Shown here: positions 17,371 to 24,322 of the stretch, piece after piece | Layout of the letters: each line of letters opens with the position of its first letter | Numbering within the stretch: position 1 is the stretch's first letter | Origin: UBA3210 sp963623095 | GTDB taxonomy: Bacteria; Bacillota_I; Bacilli_A; RFN20; CAG-449 | Assembly (NCBI GenBank): GCA_963623095.1 | Contig: CAVFKD010000012.1 | Coordinates: 1-43,432, forward strand | Direction: 5' to 3' | Length of the DNA stretch: 43,432 bases | Program-made: the position numbers and the translations under genes | Notes under the pieces: generated by a model | Databases searched by the model: none | What the model was told of the DNA's origin: nothing | What the model saw: the letters and a program-made list of their open reading frames with translations, nothing else

Positions 17371-17811
17371 ATGCAACGTCAAACAACAATTGCAAAAGCC
17401 CAAGAAATCGAACGTAAATGGTACGTCGTTGATGCAACAAATATACCTTTAGGTAGATTAGCATCATTTATCGCAAAACGTTTAACTGGTAAAAATAAAC
17501 CTATTTATACACCAAACGTTGATTGCGGTGATTATATTATCGTCATTAATGCTGACAAAGTCGCTTTATCAGGTGACGCAGACCACAAGAAAAACTACTA
17601 CAATGTTTCTCAATATTTAGGTGGTTTAAGAACACGTTCTTCAGGTGTTATGAGAAAAGAATACCCAGAAGAAATGATCGAAAGAGCTGTATGGGGTATG
17701 CTTCCAAAAGGACGCTTAGGCAGACAAATTTATGGTAAATTATTTGTTTATGCTGGTAGTGAACACTTACATGAAGCACAAAAACCAGAAAGTCTCGAAG
17801 TAAAATTCTAG
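17371..17811 (+). CDS. rplM: 50S ribosomal protein L13
   Basis: A 146-residue L13, an early assembly protein of the large subunit. The phrase RKWYVVDATNIPLGRLASFI near the start, then GDYIIVINADKVALSG and GMLPKGRLGRQIYGKLFVYA, are family signatures. The length is standard. AGGAGG lies 11 nt before the ATG. The stop TAG overlaps the ribosome site of rpsI, so L13 and S9 are translationally coupled as usual for this operon. Confidence 0.98.
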   Translation: MQRQTTIAKAQEIERKWYVVDATNIPLGRLASFIAKRLTGKNKPIYTPNVDCGDYIIVINADKVALSGDADHKKNYYNVSQYLGGLRTRSSGVMRKEYPEEMIERAVWGMLPKGRLGRQIYGKLFVYAGSEHLHEAQKPESLEVKF

Positions 17812-17823
17812 GAGGAAAGAAAT

Positions 17824-18228
17824 ATGGCAAAGAAAGTAGAAAAAGTACAATACTACGGAACAGGTCGTAGAAAATCTTCAGTCGCTAGAGTTTATTTAAC
17901 AGAAGGTACTGGTAAGATCACTGTTAATGGCAAAGATGTTAATGAATATATGCCATTCGCTACATTAGTAATGGATTTAAAACAACCATTAACATTAACA
18001 GATACACAAGACAAATTCGATATCAACGCAACAGTTACAGGCGGTGGTTTCACAGGCCAAACAGGTGCAATCAGATTAGGAATTACTCGTGCATTAATGG
18101 CAGTTTCTGCAGATTTCAGAAAACCTTTAAAGGTTGCTGGAATGGTCACAAGAGATCCACGTGCTAAAGAAAGAAAGAAGTACGGTTTAAAAGCTGCAAG
18201 AAGAGCACCACAATTCTCAAAACGTTAA
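17824..18228 (+). CDS. rpsI: 30S ribosomal protein S9
   Basis: A 134-residue S9, whose C-terminal tail reaches the P-site tRNA. It shows YYGTGRRKSSVARVYLTEGT near the start and ends with KKYGLKAARRAPQFSKR, the conserved basic tail. The length is standard. It starts 12 bp after rplM, and the ribosome site AGGAGG (17810-17815) overlaps the rplM stop. A terminator with a UUCG loop follows. Confidence 0.98.
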   Translation: MAKKVEKVQYYGTGRRKSSVARVYLTEGTGKITVNGKDVNEYMPFATLVMDLKQPLTLTDTQDKFDINATVTGGGFTGQTGAIRLGITRALMAVSADFRKPLKVAGMVTRDPRAKERKKYGLKAARRAPQFSKR

Positions 18229-18258
18229 TTTATATATTATCTTTTATGGGAGAATCAA

Positions 18259-18285
18259 GATCCAACTTCGGTTGGGTCTTTTTTT
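18259..18285 (+). terminator. Intrinsic terminator of the rplM-rpsI operon
   Basis: An 8-bp stem (18259-18266 with 18271-18278, one G-U pair) capped by TTCG and followed by seven Ts. Confidence 0.93.
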
Positions 18286-18318
18286 GCCATTAAAAAAGAA
18301 AAAGAATGAAATATCAAA

Positions 18319-18542
18319 ATGCAAAAACATTATTGTGATTTGCTTAACGCCTTACATGTTGGAAATGGTATTTTAAAGTATATAAAAATAAATATGGCCT
18401 TAAAGGAAAAGAATGCCTAAGCATTTTTAAAAAATACAAAGTGTTTGAATATTTAAATCAATTTTATGATGTTCTTCATACGGTATCTAAAGAATATGTA
18501 TTAGAAGATATTGATATTTATATAAAAGTACGTAAAAAATAA
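18319..18542 (+). pseudogene. Frameshifted remnant of a small DUF3791-like protein
   Basis: Two overlapping reading frames together look like one small protein. Frame one starts at the ATG at 18319 and ends at a TAA at 18418. The second is open from about 18384 to the TAA at 18540 and reads NKYGLKGKECLSIFKKYKVF, then EYLNQFYDVLHTVSKEYVLE and DIDIYI. The YDVLHT-x-xx-YxxEDID pattern recalls DUF3791-type small proteins, many of which sit in toxin-antitoxin or accessory loci. A single frameshift near 18384 would join the parts. No good ribosome site is seen. Recognition of the family is from memory. Confidence 0.45.
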
Positions 18543-18547
18543 AAATT

Positions 18548-18571
18548 AGTAGCTTATAAGGCTACTTTTTT
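18548..18571 (+). terminator. Probable intrinsic terminator after the gene remnant
   Basis: AGTAGC (18548-18553) pairs with GCTACT (18561-18566) around a 7-nt loop, followed by a T run. It fits the end of the decayed small gene. Confidence 0.7.
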
Positions 18572-18654
18572 AGTTATGTCCCAAAAAAGGTACATGGAAT
18601 TATATATAATATACTCGTAAAGCAGGACTTTTTATCAAAAATTAAAAATAAGTC

Positions 18655-18683
18655 TTGACTTTTTTGCAAATTTGTGCTTATTA
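18655..18683 (+). promoter_or_regulatory. Promoter of the FtsH-like gene
   Basis: A -35 TTGACT (18655-18660), a 17-bp spacer ending in TGC (extended -10) and a -10 TTATTA (18678-18683). It predicts a start near 18690 and a leader of about 170 nt. The stretch between the remnant's terminator and this promoter (18572-18654) holds only AT-rich sequence with a short ATTATATATAAT palindrome. Confidence 0.55.
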
Positions 18684-18689
18684 CATATT

Positions 18690-18860
18690 ACAGCCTGAGG
18701 ATTTTATTCCTAGTGTGATGGTTCATTAACCAATATTTGTATTTATTAAATTAACTTCGCATACTTGTAATATGCATATAGATTAGATTGGTTTAGCTAT
18801 CTATATTAGTTTAAGCATTTATCTTAAATTAACCAAATTAAACTATGGAGGCGTTTATTG
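18690..18860 (+). promoter_or_regulatory. Structured 5' leader of unknown class
   Basis: Five hairpins can be drawn by hand: 18698-18711 (4 bp), 18719-18732 (5 bp, CATT loop), 18759-18775 (5 bp), 18776-18806 (8 bp, 15-nt loop) and 18807-18831 (9 bp, one G-U). The last three abut without a gap and could stack. The large loop holds TTGGTT (18788-18793), complementary to AACCAA (18831-18836), which would form a pseudoknot over the last hairpin, close to the ribosome site ATGGAGG (18845-18851). It does not match a riboswitch class I can name. Confidence 0.5.
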
Positions 18861-20219
18861 ATGCAAAAAATAGAAAATCAAAATGTTACTTATTCTTTAG
18901 ACTCTATCGCAGGATATAAGAGTGAAAAAGATGAAGCAATCAAAATCATTAATTTATTAAAAAATTATGATAACTTACAAAAATTAGGTGTTTCAGTTCC
19001 AAAAGGATTAATTCTTTCTGGAGAACCTGGTGTTGGTAAAACATTAATGGCTAAAGTTATTGCCGCGGAAGCTAATGTTCCATTCTATGAATATGAAACA
19101 ACTGATGATGACGAACCTAAAAAACAAATCGCAAATTTGAAAAAGATATTTAAAGAAGCAAGAGAGCATGCTCCTAGTATTATCTTTATTGATGAATTAG
19201 ATGAATTAGTACCAGTTGGAAACTATGTTAGTGATAATACTAGAGTATTACTCAAAAATTTATTAACTGAATTAGATGGAGTAAAATCATCCAATGGTGT
19301 TTTAACTATCGCTACTACTAATTATTATAGAAGATTACCTGATGCTTTATTAAGATCTGGAAGAATGGATAAACATATTTTATTTAATTTACCTGATTTA
19401 AATTCTAGAAAAGCTATTTTAAAATTATATTGCTCAAAAGCGGAAATTTTAAAAAATGTCGATTGTGATAAAATCGCAAAAAAGACTTCAGGATTTTCAT
19501 GCGCTGATTTAAAGACTTTAATTAATGAAACAATAATCGAAGTTGTTTCATCAAAAAGAGATAGCCTTACAACAAAAGATGTTGAAAAAACTATTCCATT
19601 AATTTCTTTAAAAGGTATTAGAATTAAAACAGATGATAAACCTGATGATAGAGTATGTTATCATGAAATTGGTCATCTTATTTGCTATTATGCTTTAGAT
19701 GGCGTTTCAAGCGATATCTCCGTTGAAAAAATAGGTGATGCTGCAGGACATACTTCTCCAACTCCTTTCATGATTGATGAAGATGAAGATTTACCATTTA
19801 TTCAAAATAATGATAGTCAAAAAAAGCAATTAGGCACTAAAACAGAATTAGAGCATAAAGCAATTGCGTTACTTGGAGGCTACGCGGCAGAAGAGATATT
19901 CAAAGGCGAAATTTCCGCGGGTGTAAAACATGATATTGATACATTCGATAATTTAATTGTCTTTATGTGTTCATGCGGCATGCTTGATAAGAAATACATG
20001 TTTAAAGAAGAAATTCTTACTCGTGGAAATTATGTTAGTGATAATGATCCAAGACATATTTATTTTGAAAAATATCTTCAAGTAGCGAAGGATTGTATCA
20101 ATAACAATAAAGATTTATGCTTATTTATCTTTGATAAATTATATGAACAAAAGAGTATTGAAGCTGATGATATTAAACGTATAATTGAAGAATTTAATAA
20201 AACTCATAAGAGTAATTAA
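18861..20219 (+). CDS. Membrane-free FtsH-like AAA+ protease (M41-type)
   Basis: A 452-residue protein joining an AAA+ ATPase and an FtsH-type zinc peptidase domain without the N-terminal membrane helices of FtsH. Walker A is GEPGVGKT (54-61), Walker B IIFIDE (107-112), and the arginine-finger region reads ALLRSGRMDKHI. The zinc motif HEIGH lies at 268-272. An Asp in AGVKHDIDTF is placed like the third ligand of FtsH. The usual pore-loop phrase FVGVGASR is replaced by an acidic ETTDDDEPKK, so substrate handling probably differs. I chose the ATG at 18861 behind ATGGAGG. It sits alone behind a structured leader. It could digest or remodel soluble proteins; targets are unknown. Confidence 0.8.
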   Translation: MQKIENQNVTYSLDSIAGYKSEKDEAIKIINLLKNYDNLQKLGVSVPKGLILSGEPGVGKTLMAKVIAAEANVPFYEYETTDDDEPKKQIANLKKIFKEAREHAPSIIFIDELDELVPVGNYVSDNTRVLLKNLLTELDGVKSSNGVLTIATTNYYRRLPDALLRSGRMDKHILFNLPDLNSRKAILKLYCSKAEILKNVDCDKIAKKTSGFSCADLKTLINETIIEVVSSKRDSLTTKDVEKTIPLISLKGIRIKTDDKPDDRVCYHEIGHLICYYALDGVSSDISVEKIGDAAGHTSPTPFMIDEDEDLPFIQNNDSQKKQLGTKTELEHKAIALLGGYAAEEIFKGEISAGVKHDIDTFDNLIVFMCSCGMLDKKYMFKEEILTRGNYVSDNDPRHIYFEKYLQVAKDCINNNKDLCLFIFDKLYEQKSIEADDIKRIIEEFNKTHKSN

Positions 20220-20226
20220 TATTTTT

Positions 20227-20251
20227 AAGCGGTATTTATTATACCGCTTTT
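20227..20251 (+). terminator. Intrinsic terminator of the FtsH-like gene
   Basis: A 9-bp stem, AAGCGGTAT with ATACCGCTT, around a TTATT loop, then Ts. Confidence 0.88.
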
Positions 20252-20261
20252 AAAGTGCAAA

Positions 20262-20288
20262 ATAAAAACCTAATACCGAAGTATTAGG
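20262..20288 (-). terminator. Intrinsic terminator of tRNA-His
   Basis: On the minus strand, CCTAATAC and GTATTAGG (20281-20288 with 20269-20276) close over a TTCG loop, followed by a T run. It lies 15 bp after the tRNA. Confidence 0.9.
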
Positions 20289-20302
20289 CTATTTATTAAC
20301 AA

Positions 20303-20379
20303 TGGGGCGAATAATCAGAATCGAACTGACGCATGTCTGGTTCACAGCCAGATGTGTTAACCACTTCACCATATTCGCC
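20303..20379 (-). tRNA. tRNA-His (anticodon GTG)
   Basis: A complete cloverleaf on the minus strand. The 7-bp acceptor is GCGAATA/TATTCGC, with an extra 5' G (G-1, position 20379) facing C73, the histidine identity element. The anticodon arm is TCTGG-CTGTGAA-CCAGA with GTG in the loop, and the T arm carries GTTCGATTC. The CCA end is encoded (20303-20305). Confidence 0.97.
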
Positions 20380-20392
20380 ATGTGCGTCTTTA

Positions 20393-20421
20393 ATTGTAAA
20401 GGTTAAACAATTATTTGTAAA
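20393..20421 (-). promoter_or_regulatory. tRNA-His promoter
   Basis: On the minus strand, -35 TTTACA (20416-20421), a 17-bp spacer and -10 TACAAT (20393-20398). It lies 13 bp before the tRNA 5' end. Confidence 0.75.
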
Positions 20422-20468
20422 GAAAAATATTTAAATAATGATTTTTTCTTTATTCAAAATAAGTATTA

Positions 20469-20477
20469 TGATATACT
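20469..20477 (+). promoter_or_regulatory. Extended -10 promoter of the RNase J-like gene
   Basis: TGA directly followed by TATACT (20472-20477). The -35 region reads TTTATT at 17-bp spacing, which is weak, so the extended -10 probably matters. Confidence 0.5.
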
Positions 20478-20508
20478 TTAGTTGCTCAAATTAAGGAGAT
20501 TATAATAC

Positions 20509-22194
20509 ATGGCAGACAAAATTAAAGTATTTGCTCTGGGTGGACTTGATGAACGTGGTAAGAATTTGTATGTTGTAGAAGTCAATAACGATATATTTGT
20601 TTTTGACTGCGGTCTTTCTTATCCACATAAATCTATTCCAGGGGTTGACGCGATTATCCCAAATTGCGATTATTTATATCAAAATAAAAATAGAATTAAA
20701 GCATATATTATCTCACATGCACACGATGATAATATGGGAGCTTTACCTTACGTATATATGGAAGCACCTGCAGTAGTAGTTACTTCCCCATTTACCGCAA
20801 GAAAAATTGAATTATATACAAAAAGATTAGGATTAAAAGTTAATTATAAATTTGATTATGTTTTAAAATCTGGTGAAAAAGATATCGGGGGTAGAAAATT
20901 TATTTTCTCTAGTGTTACTCACTCAGTACCATTCTCATATGCTTTTTCATTAATTACAGATCAAGGACAAATCGTTTATACTTCTGATTTTATCATTGAT
21001 TTTAATAATATTCCTGATGCTTTCAAAATGAATACAAAAGAATTATTGAAATCAACAAATTATGAAACATTATTATTACTCGCAGATTCATCTAACGCAA
21101 ATTTAGTTGGTTATGCAACACCTAAATATATGTTAACACCTCATATTCATGATTTATTTGAAATGAGTAAAGGTAGAATCTTTATTGCTTGCTATGGCCA
21201 AAATGTTATGCATATTAATGAAATTATGTCATTATGTGCGAAGAATAATAAAACAGTTATTTTCGCAAAAACTGCGATTGGAGAAGATTACACTAAGTTA
21301 TTTTCTGAATTTAAAGATCAAGGATTTGAAAACAAAGTTAAGTTTGAAAAATTCGAAAATATTAATCGTGTAAGCGAAAAAGATTTAGTTGTCTTATTGG
21401 TCGGAGAAGGTAGCGACCTTTATTCACAAGTGGTCGATTTCGCGAATGGTAATTTCTCATCAATTCCTTTAAGATTTAGTGAAAATGATACATTCGTTCT
21501 TGATTGCCCTCCAGTACCTAATAATGAAACAACTTATGTTTCAAGTATTGATGAAGTTTATAAAACAGGTTGCAAAGTATTAAAATTATCTAAAAAAGAA
21601 ATTGTTACAATGCATCCATGCCAAGAAGATATTAAGACTTTATTAACATTGTTCAAACCTAAGTATTATATGCCTGTTAATGGCTTATATTCCGATATGA
21701 TGGCAAATGCTAAAATTGCGTTAAATATCAATAAAAAACTCAATTATTCTAACATTTTCGTTTTAGATAATGGCATGTGTATTTCTGGTGAAAACGGCAC
21801 ATTAAAAGTTGATTATAAAAACAAAATTGATACAGGCGATGTCTTAATTGACGGCAGTGATATCGGTAATGTCGGTAACAATGTTATTGAAGAAAGAAAT
21901 AGACTTTCTGGTGATGGTGTTGTTATTATGGGTGTTACAGTTTCAAGCAAAAATAAAACTATTGTCGCAGGACCAGATGTTCAAATGAGAGGCTTTGTTT
22001 TCTTAAAAGATTCAGAAAACATTCTTCATACAATTACAGATTTATTCTTAGATCAAGTAAGTGTCTATTTAACTGGATATTACGATGATACACCAATTGA
22101 AGACAAGATTATTGATCGTATTGCAAGATATATTCGTAAAGAAACTGGCAAAAGCCCAGTTATTATTCCAGCGATTGTCGATTTAGACAAGTAA
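20509..22194 (+). CDS. Ribonuclease J family protein with altered metal site (J2-like)
   Basis: A 561-residue protein of the MBL/beta-CASP RNase J family, cytosolic enzymes for 5' exonuclease and endonuclease RNA decay. The frame is full length and the fold phrases are present: LGGLDERGKNLYVVE, LLLADSSNA, and the C-terminal KSPVIIPAIVDL. The metal motif HxHxDH reads HAHDDN (residues 70-75), losing the last His. The family's PVHGEY reads PVNGLY, with Asn at 391. These changes suggest low or no activity of its own, as in RNase J2 of Bacillus, which works as a partner of J1. No J1 gene is in the window. The ATG follows TAAGGAG. Confidence 0.88.
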   Translation: MADKIKVFALGGLDERGKNLYVVEVNNDIFVFDCGLSYPHKSIPGVDAIIPNCDYLYQNKNRIKAYIISHAHDDNMGALPYVYMEAPAVVVTSPFTARKIELYTKRLGLKVNYKFDYVLKSGEKDIGGRKFIFSSVTHSVPFSYAFSLITDQGQIVYTSDFIIDFNNIPDAFKMNTKELLKSTNYETLLLLADSSNANLVGYATPKYMLTPHIHDLFEMSKGRIFIACYGQNVMHINEIMSLCAKNNKTVIFAKTAIGEDYTKLFSEFKDQGFENKVKFEKFENINRVSEKDLVVLLVGEGSDLYSQVVDFANGNFSSIPLRFSENDTFVLDCPPVPNNETTYVSSIDEVYKTGCKVLKLSKKEIVTMHPCQEDIKTLLTLFKPKYYMPVNGLYSDMMANAKIALNINKKLNYSNIFVLDNGMCISGENGTLKVDYKNKIDTGDVLIDGSDIGNVGNNVIEERNRLSGDGVVIMGVTVSSKNKTIVAGPDVQMRGFVFLKDSENILHTITDLFLDQVSVYLTGYYDDTPIEDKIIDRIARYIRKETGKSPVIIPAIVDLDK

Positions 22195-22200
22195 CAAACT

Positions 22201-22235
22201 AAGTACATATTCTTTAGAATATTGTACTTTTTTTA
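22201..22235 (+). terminator. Intrinsic terminator of the RNase J-like gene
   Basis: The stem (22201-22212 with 22217-22229) has one bulged T and a TTTA loop, followed by a long T run. Confidence 0.88.
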
Positions 22236-22264
22236 TCTTTTTGATTATTTACATATATTTTTAT

Positions 22265-22292
22265 TTAACAATGATATCTAATTTGATATTAT
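22265..22292 (+). promoter_or_regulatory. Probable typA promoter
   Basis: TTAACA (22265-22270), a 16-bp spacer and TATTAT (22287-22292), with AAGGAG downstream before the ATG at 22323. It is plausible but not strong. Confidence 0.45.
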
Positions 22293-22322
22293 ATTTAAGG
22301 TTTTTTAAGGAGAACATTTGAG

Positions 22323-24149
22323 ATGAAAAATATTAGAAATATCGCAATTATCGCTCACGTTGACCACGGTAAAACAACACTTGTTAACCAATTATTATTA
22401 GCAAGTGGTACTTTCAGAGAAAATGAAGAAGTCCAAGATAGAATGATGGACAACAATGATATTGAAAGAGAACGTGGTATTACTATTTTAGCGAAACCAA
22501 CCGCGATTAATTATAAAGACTACAGAATTAACATTATCGACACTCCAGGTCACGCTGACTTCGGCGGTGAAGTTGAAAGAATTATGCACATGGTTGACGG
22601 CTGTTTATTAGTTGTCGATGCTTTAGAAGGTACAATGCCTCAAACACGTTTCGTTTTGAAAAAAGCATTCGAAGCTCATGTTAAACCAGTTGTCGTTGTC
22701 AATAAGATTGATAGACCTAATGCTGATCCTAAAAGAGTATTAGATGAAGTATTAGACTTATTTATCGAACTTGGCGCAGATGATGAAATGTTAGAATTCA
22801 AAACAGTTTATGCTTCTGCATTAAAAGGTACATCAAGTTATGATCCAGATATTTCAACACAAAAAGAAGGTATGGATCCAATCTTTGATACAATTATTGA
22901 AGAAATTCCTGCACCATGTACAGATGATACATTACCTTTACAATTCCAACCTGCATTATTAGACTATAATGATTTCGTTGGTAGAATTGGTATTGGTAGA
23001 GTTGCACAAGGTAAGATCAAAGTTAATGATACTGTTGCTTGCTGCAGAATTGATGGTTCAGTTAAGAACTTTAGAATTCAAAAACTTTATGGTTTCTTTG
23101 GCTTAAAGAGAATTGAAATTAATGAAGCTGATGCTGGTGATATTATCGCAATTGCTGGTTTACCAGATTTAAGTGTTGGTGAAACTATCTGCGAAACAAA
23201 TAACATTTTACCTTTACCAGTATTAAGAATTGATGAACCAACTTTACAAATGACATTTGGTACTAACTCATCACCATTCTCAGGACAAGATGGTAAAGAA
23301 TTAACTGCAAGAAAGATTGAAGATAGATTATTTAGAGAAACTCAAAGAGACGTTTCTTTAAAGGTTGAAAGAATCCCTAACTCTGAATCATGGATTGTTT
23401 CAGGTAGAGGTGAATTACATTTATCTATTTTAATTGAAAATATGAGAAGAACTGGTTTTGAACTTGAAGTTTCTAAACCAAAGGTTATTGTCAAAGAAAT
23501 TGACGGCGTTAAATGTGAACCATACGAAGATGTTCAAATCGATGTACCAGAAGAATTCATGGGTTCTATTATGGAATCATTAGGTTCTAGAGGTGCAGAA
23601 CTTGTTCATATGAATTATGATGAAAACCAAGTTAGAATTAATTACGTAGTTCCTTCAAGAGGATTACTTGGATTTATGACTAACTTCATGACTTTAACAA
23701 AAGGTTATGGTATCATCAACCACACATTCAAAGAATATAGACCAATTTTAAAACTCGCAGTTGGTGAAAGAAAGATTGGTGTCTTAGTTTCAACAGATAC
23801 TGGCCAAGCTACTCCATATGCAATTCAACACATTGAAGAAAGAGGTACATTATTCATTGAACCAGGTGATCAAATCTATGAAGGTATGATCGTTGGTGAA
23901 AATAAATATGATACTGACCTCGCAGTTACTCCAGTTAAAGAAAAGAACTTAACTAACCAACGTTCTTCTAACAAAGATACAACAGTCACTTTAAAAGGCG
24001 CAAAGAAGATGTCTCTTGAAGCTTGCTTAGATTATATCAACACTGATGAATTAGTTGAAATTACTCCTAACTTCATTAGAATGAGAAAGAAAATCTTAAA
24101 TACTTCTGAAAGAAAGAAAGCAGAAGCAAAAGCGCGTTACGAAGAATAA
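22323..24149 (+). CDS. typA: TypA/BipA ribosome-associated GTPase
   Basis: A 608-residue translational GTPase of the EF-G superfamily. It binds ribosomes and helps large-subunit assembly and growth under stress. G1 is AHVDHGKT (11-18), the switch I region has ERERGITI, G3 is DTPGH and G4 NKID. The C-terminal part shows SRGLLGFMTNFMTLTKGYGI, typical of TypA rather than LepA or EF-G. The length is standard. It is monocistronic, between terminators. Confidence 0.97.
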   Translation: MKNIRNIAIIAHVDHGKTTLVNQLLLASGTFRENEEVQDRMMDNNDIERERGITILAKPTAINYKDYRINIIDTPGHADFGGEVERIMHMVDGCLLVVDALEGTMPQTRFVLKKAFEAHVKPVVVVNKIDRPNADPKRVLDEVLDLFIELGADDEMLEFKTVYASALKGTSSYDPDISTQKEGMDPIFDTIIEEIPAPCTDDTLPLQFQPALLDYNDFVGRIGIGRVAQGKIKVNDTVACCRIDGSVKNFRIQKLYGFFGLKRIEINEADAGDIIAIAGLPDLSVGETICETNNILPLPVLRIDEPTLQMTFGTNSSPFSGQDGKELTARKIEDRLFRETQRDVSLKVERIPNSESWIVSGRGELHLSILIENMRRTGFELEVSKPKVIVKEIDGVKCEPYEDVQIDVPEEFMGSIMESLGSRGAELVHMNYDENQVRINYVVPSRGLLGFMTNFMTLTKGYGIINHTFKEYRPILKLAVGERKIGVLVSTDTGQATPYAIQHIEERGTLFIEPGDQIYEGMIVGENKYDTDLAVTPVKEKNLTNQRSSNKDTTVTLKGAKKMSLEACLDYINTDELVEITPNFIRMRKKILNTSERKKAEAKARYEE

Positions 24150-24159
24150 CTTATATATT

Positions 24160-24189
24160 AAGAATCACTTTGAAAGGTGATTCTTTTTT
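24160..24189 (+). terminator. Intrinsic terminator of typA
   Basis: An 11-bp stem (24160-24170 with 24175-24185, one G-U pair), a TGAA loop and six Ts. Confidence 0.9.
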
Positions 24190-24206
24190 GTTGCATAATT
24201 AAAATA

Positions 24207-24247
24207 TTTTGTGCAAATCAATTTGCTACAAATCCATTTGCACAAAA
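24207..24247. repeat. 41-bp near-perfect palindrome
   Basis: TTTTGTGCAAAT (24207-24218) is the exact reverse complement of 24236-24247. Inside, ATTTG (24221-24225) and CAAAT (24229-24233) pair around CTA, leaving only a 2x2 internal mismatch. Neither side has a T-tract, so it is not an ordinary terminator. It lies between two true terminators, typA's and that of the converging peptidase gene. Confidence 0.7.
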
Positions 24248-24294
24248 ATGCGATATATGTTATTCACTAAAGGATTTTTATTCATTTGAAAAAT

Positions 24295-24322
24295 AAAAGA
24301 AGATGCATTTGCATCTTCTTTT
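24295..24322. terminator. Terminator of the M3 peptidase gene
   Basis: A 13-bp perfect stem (24295-24307 with 24310-24322) with a 2-nt minimal loop, A-rich on one side and T-rich on the other. The peptidase stop codon (24321-24323) overlaps it. Confidence 0.85.

Noticed and set aside
18572..18654. Possible mobile-element end in the sequence between the gene remnant and the FtsH-like promoter.
   Set aside because: No matching inverted repeat or target duplication could be found by eye on the other side.
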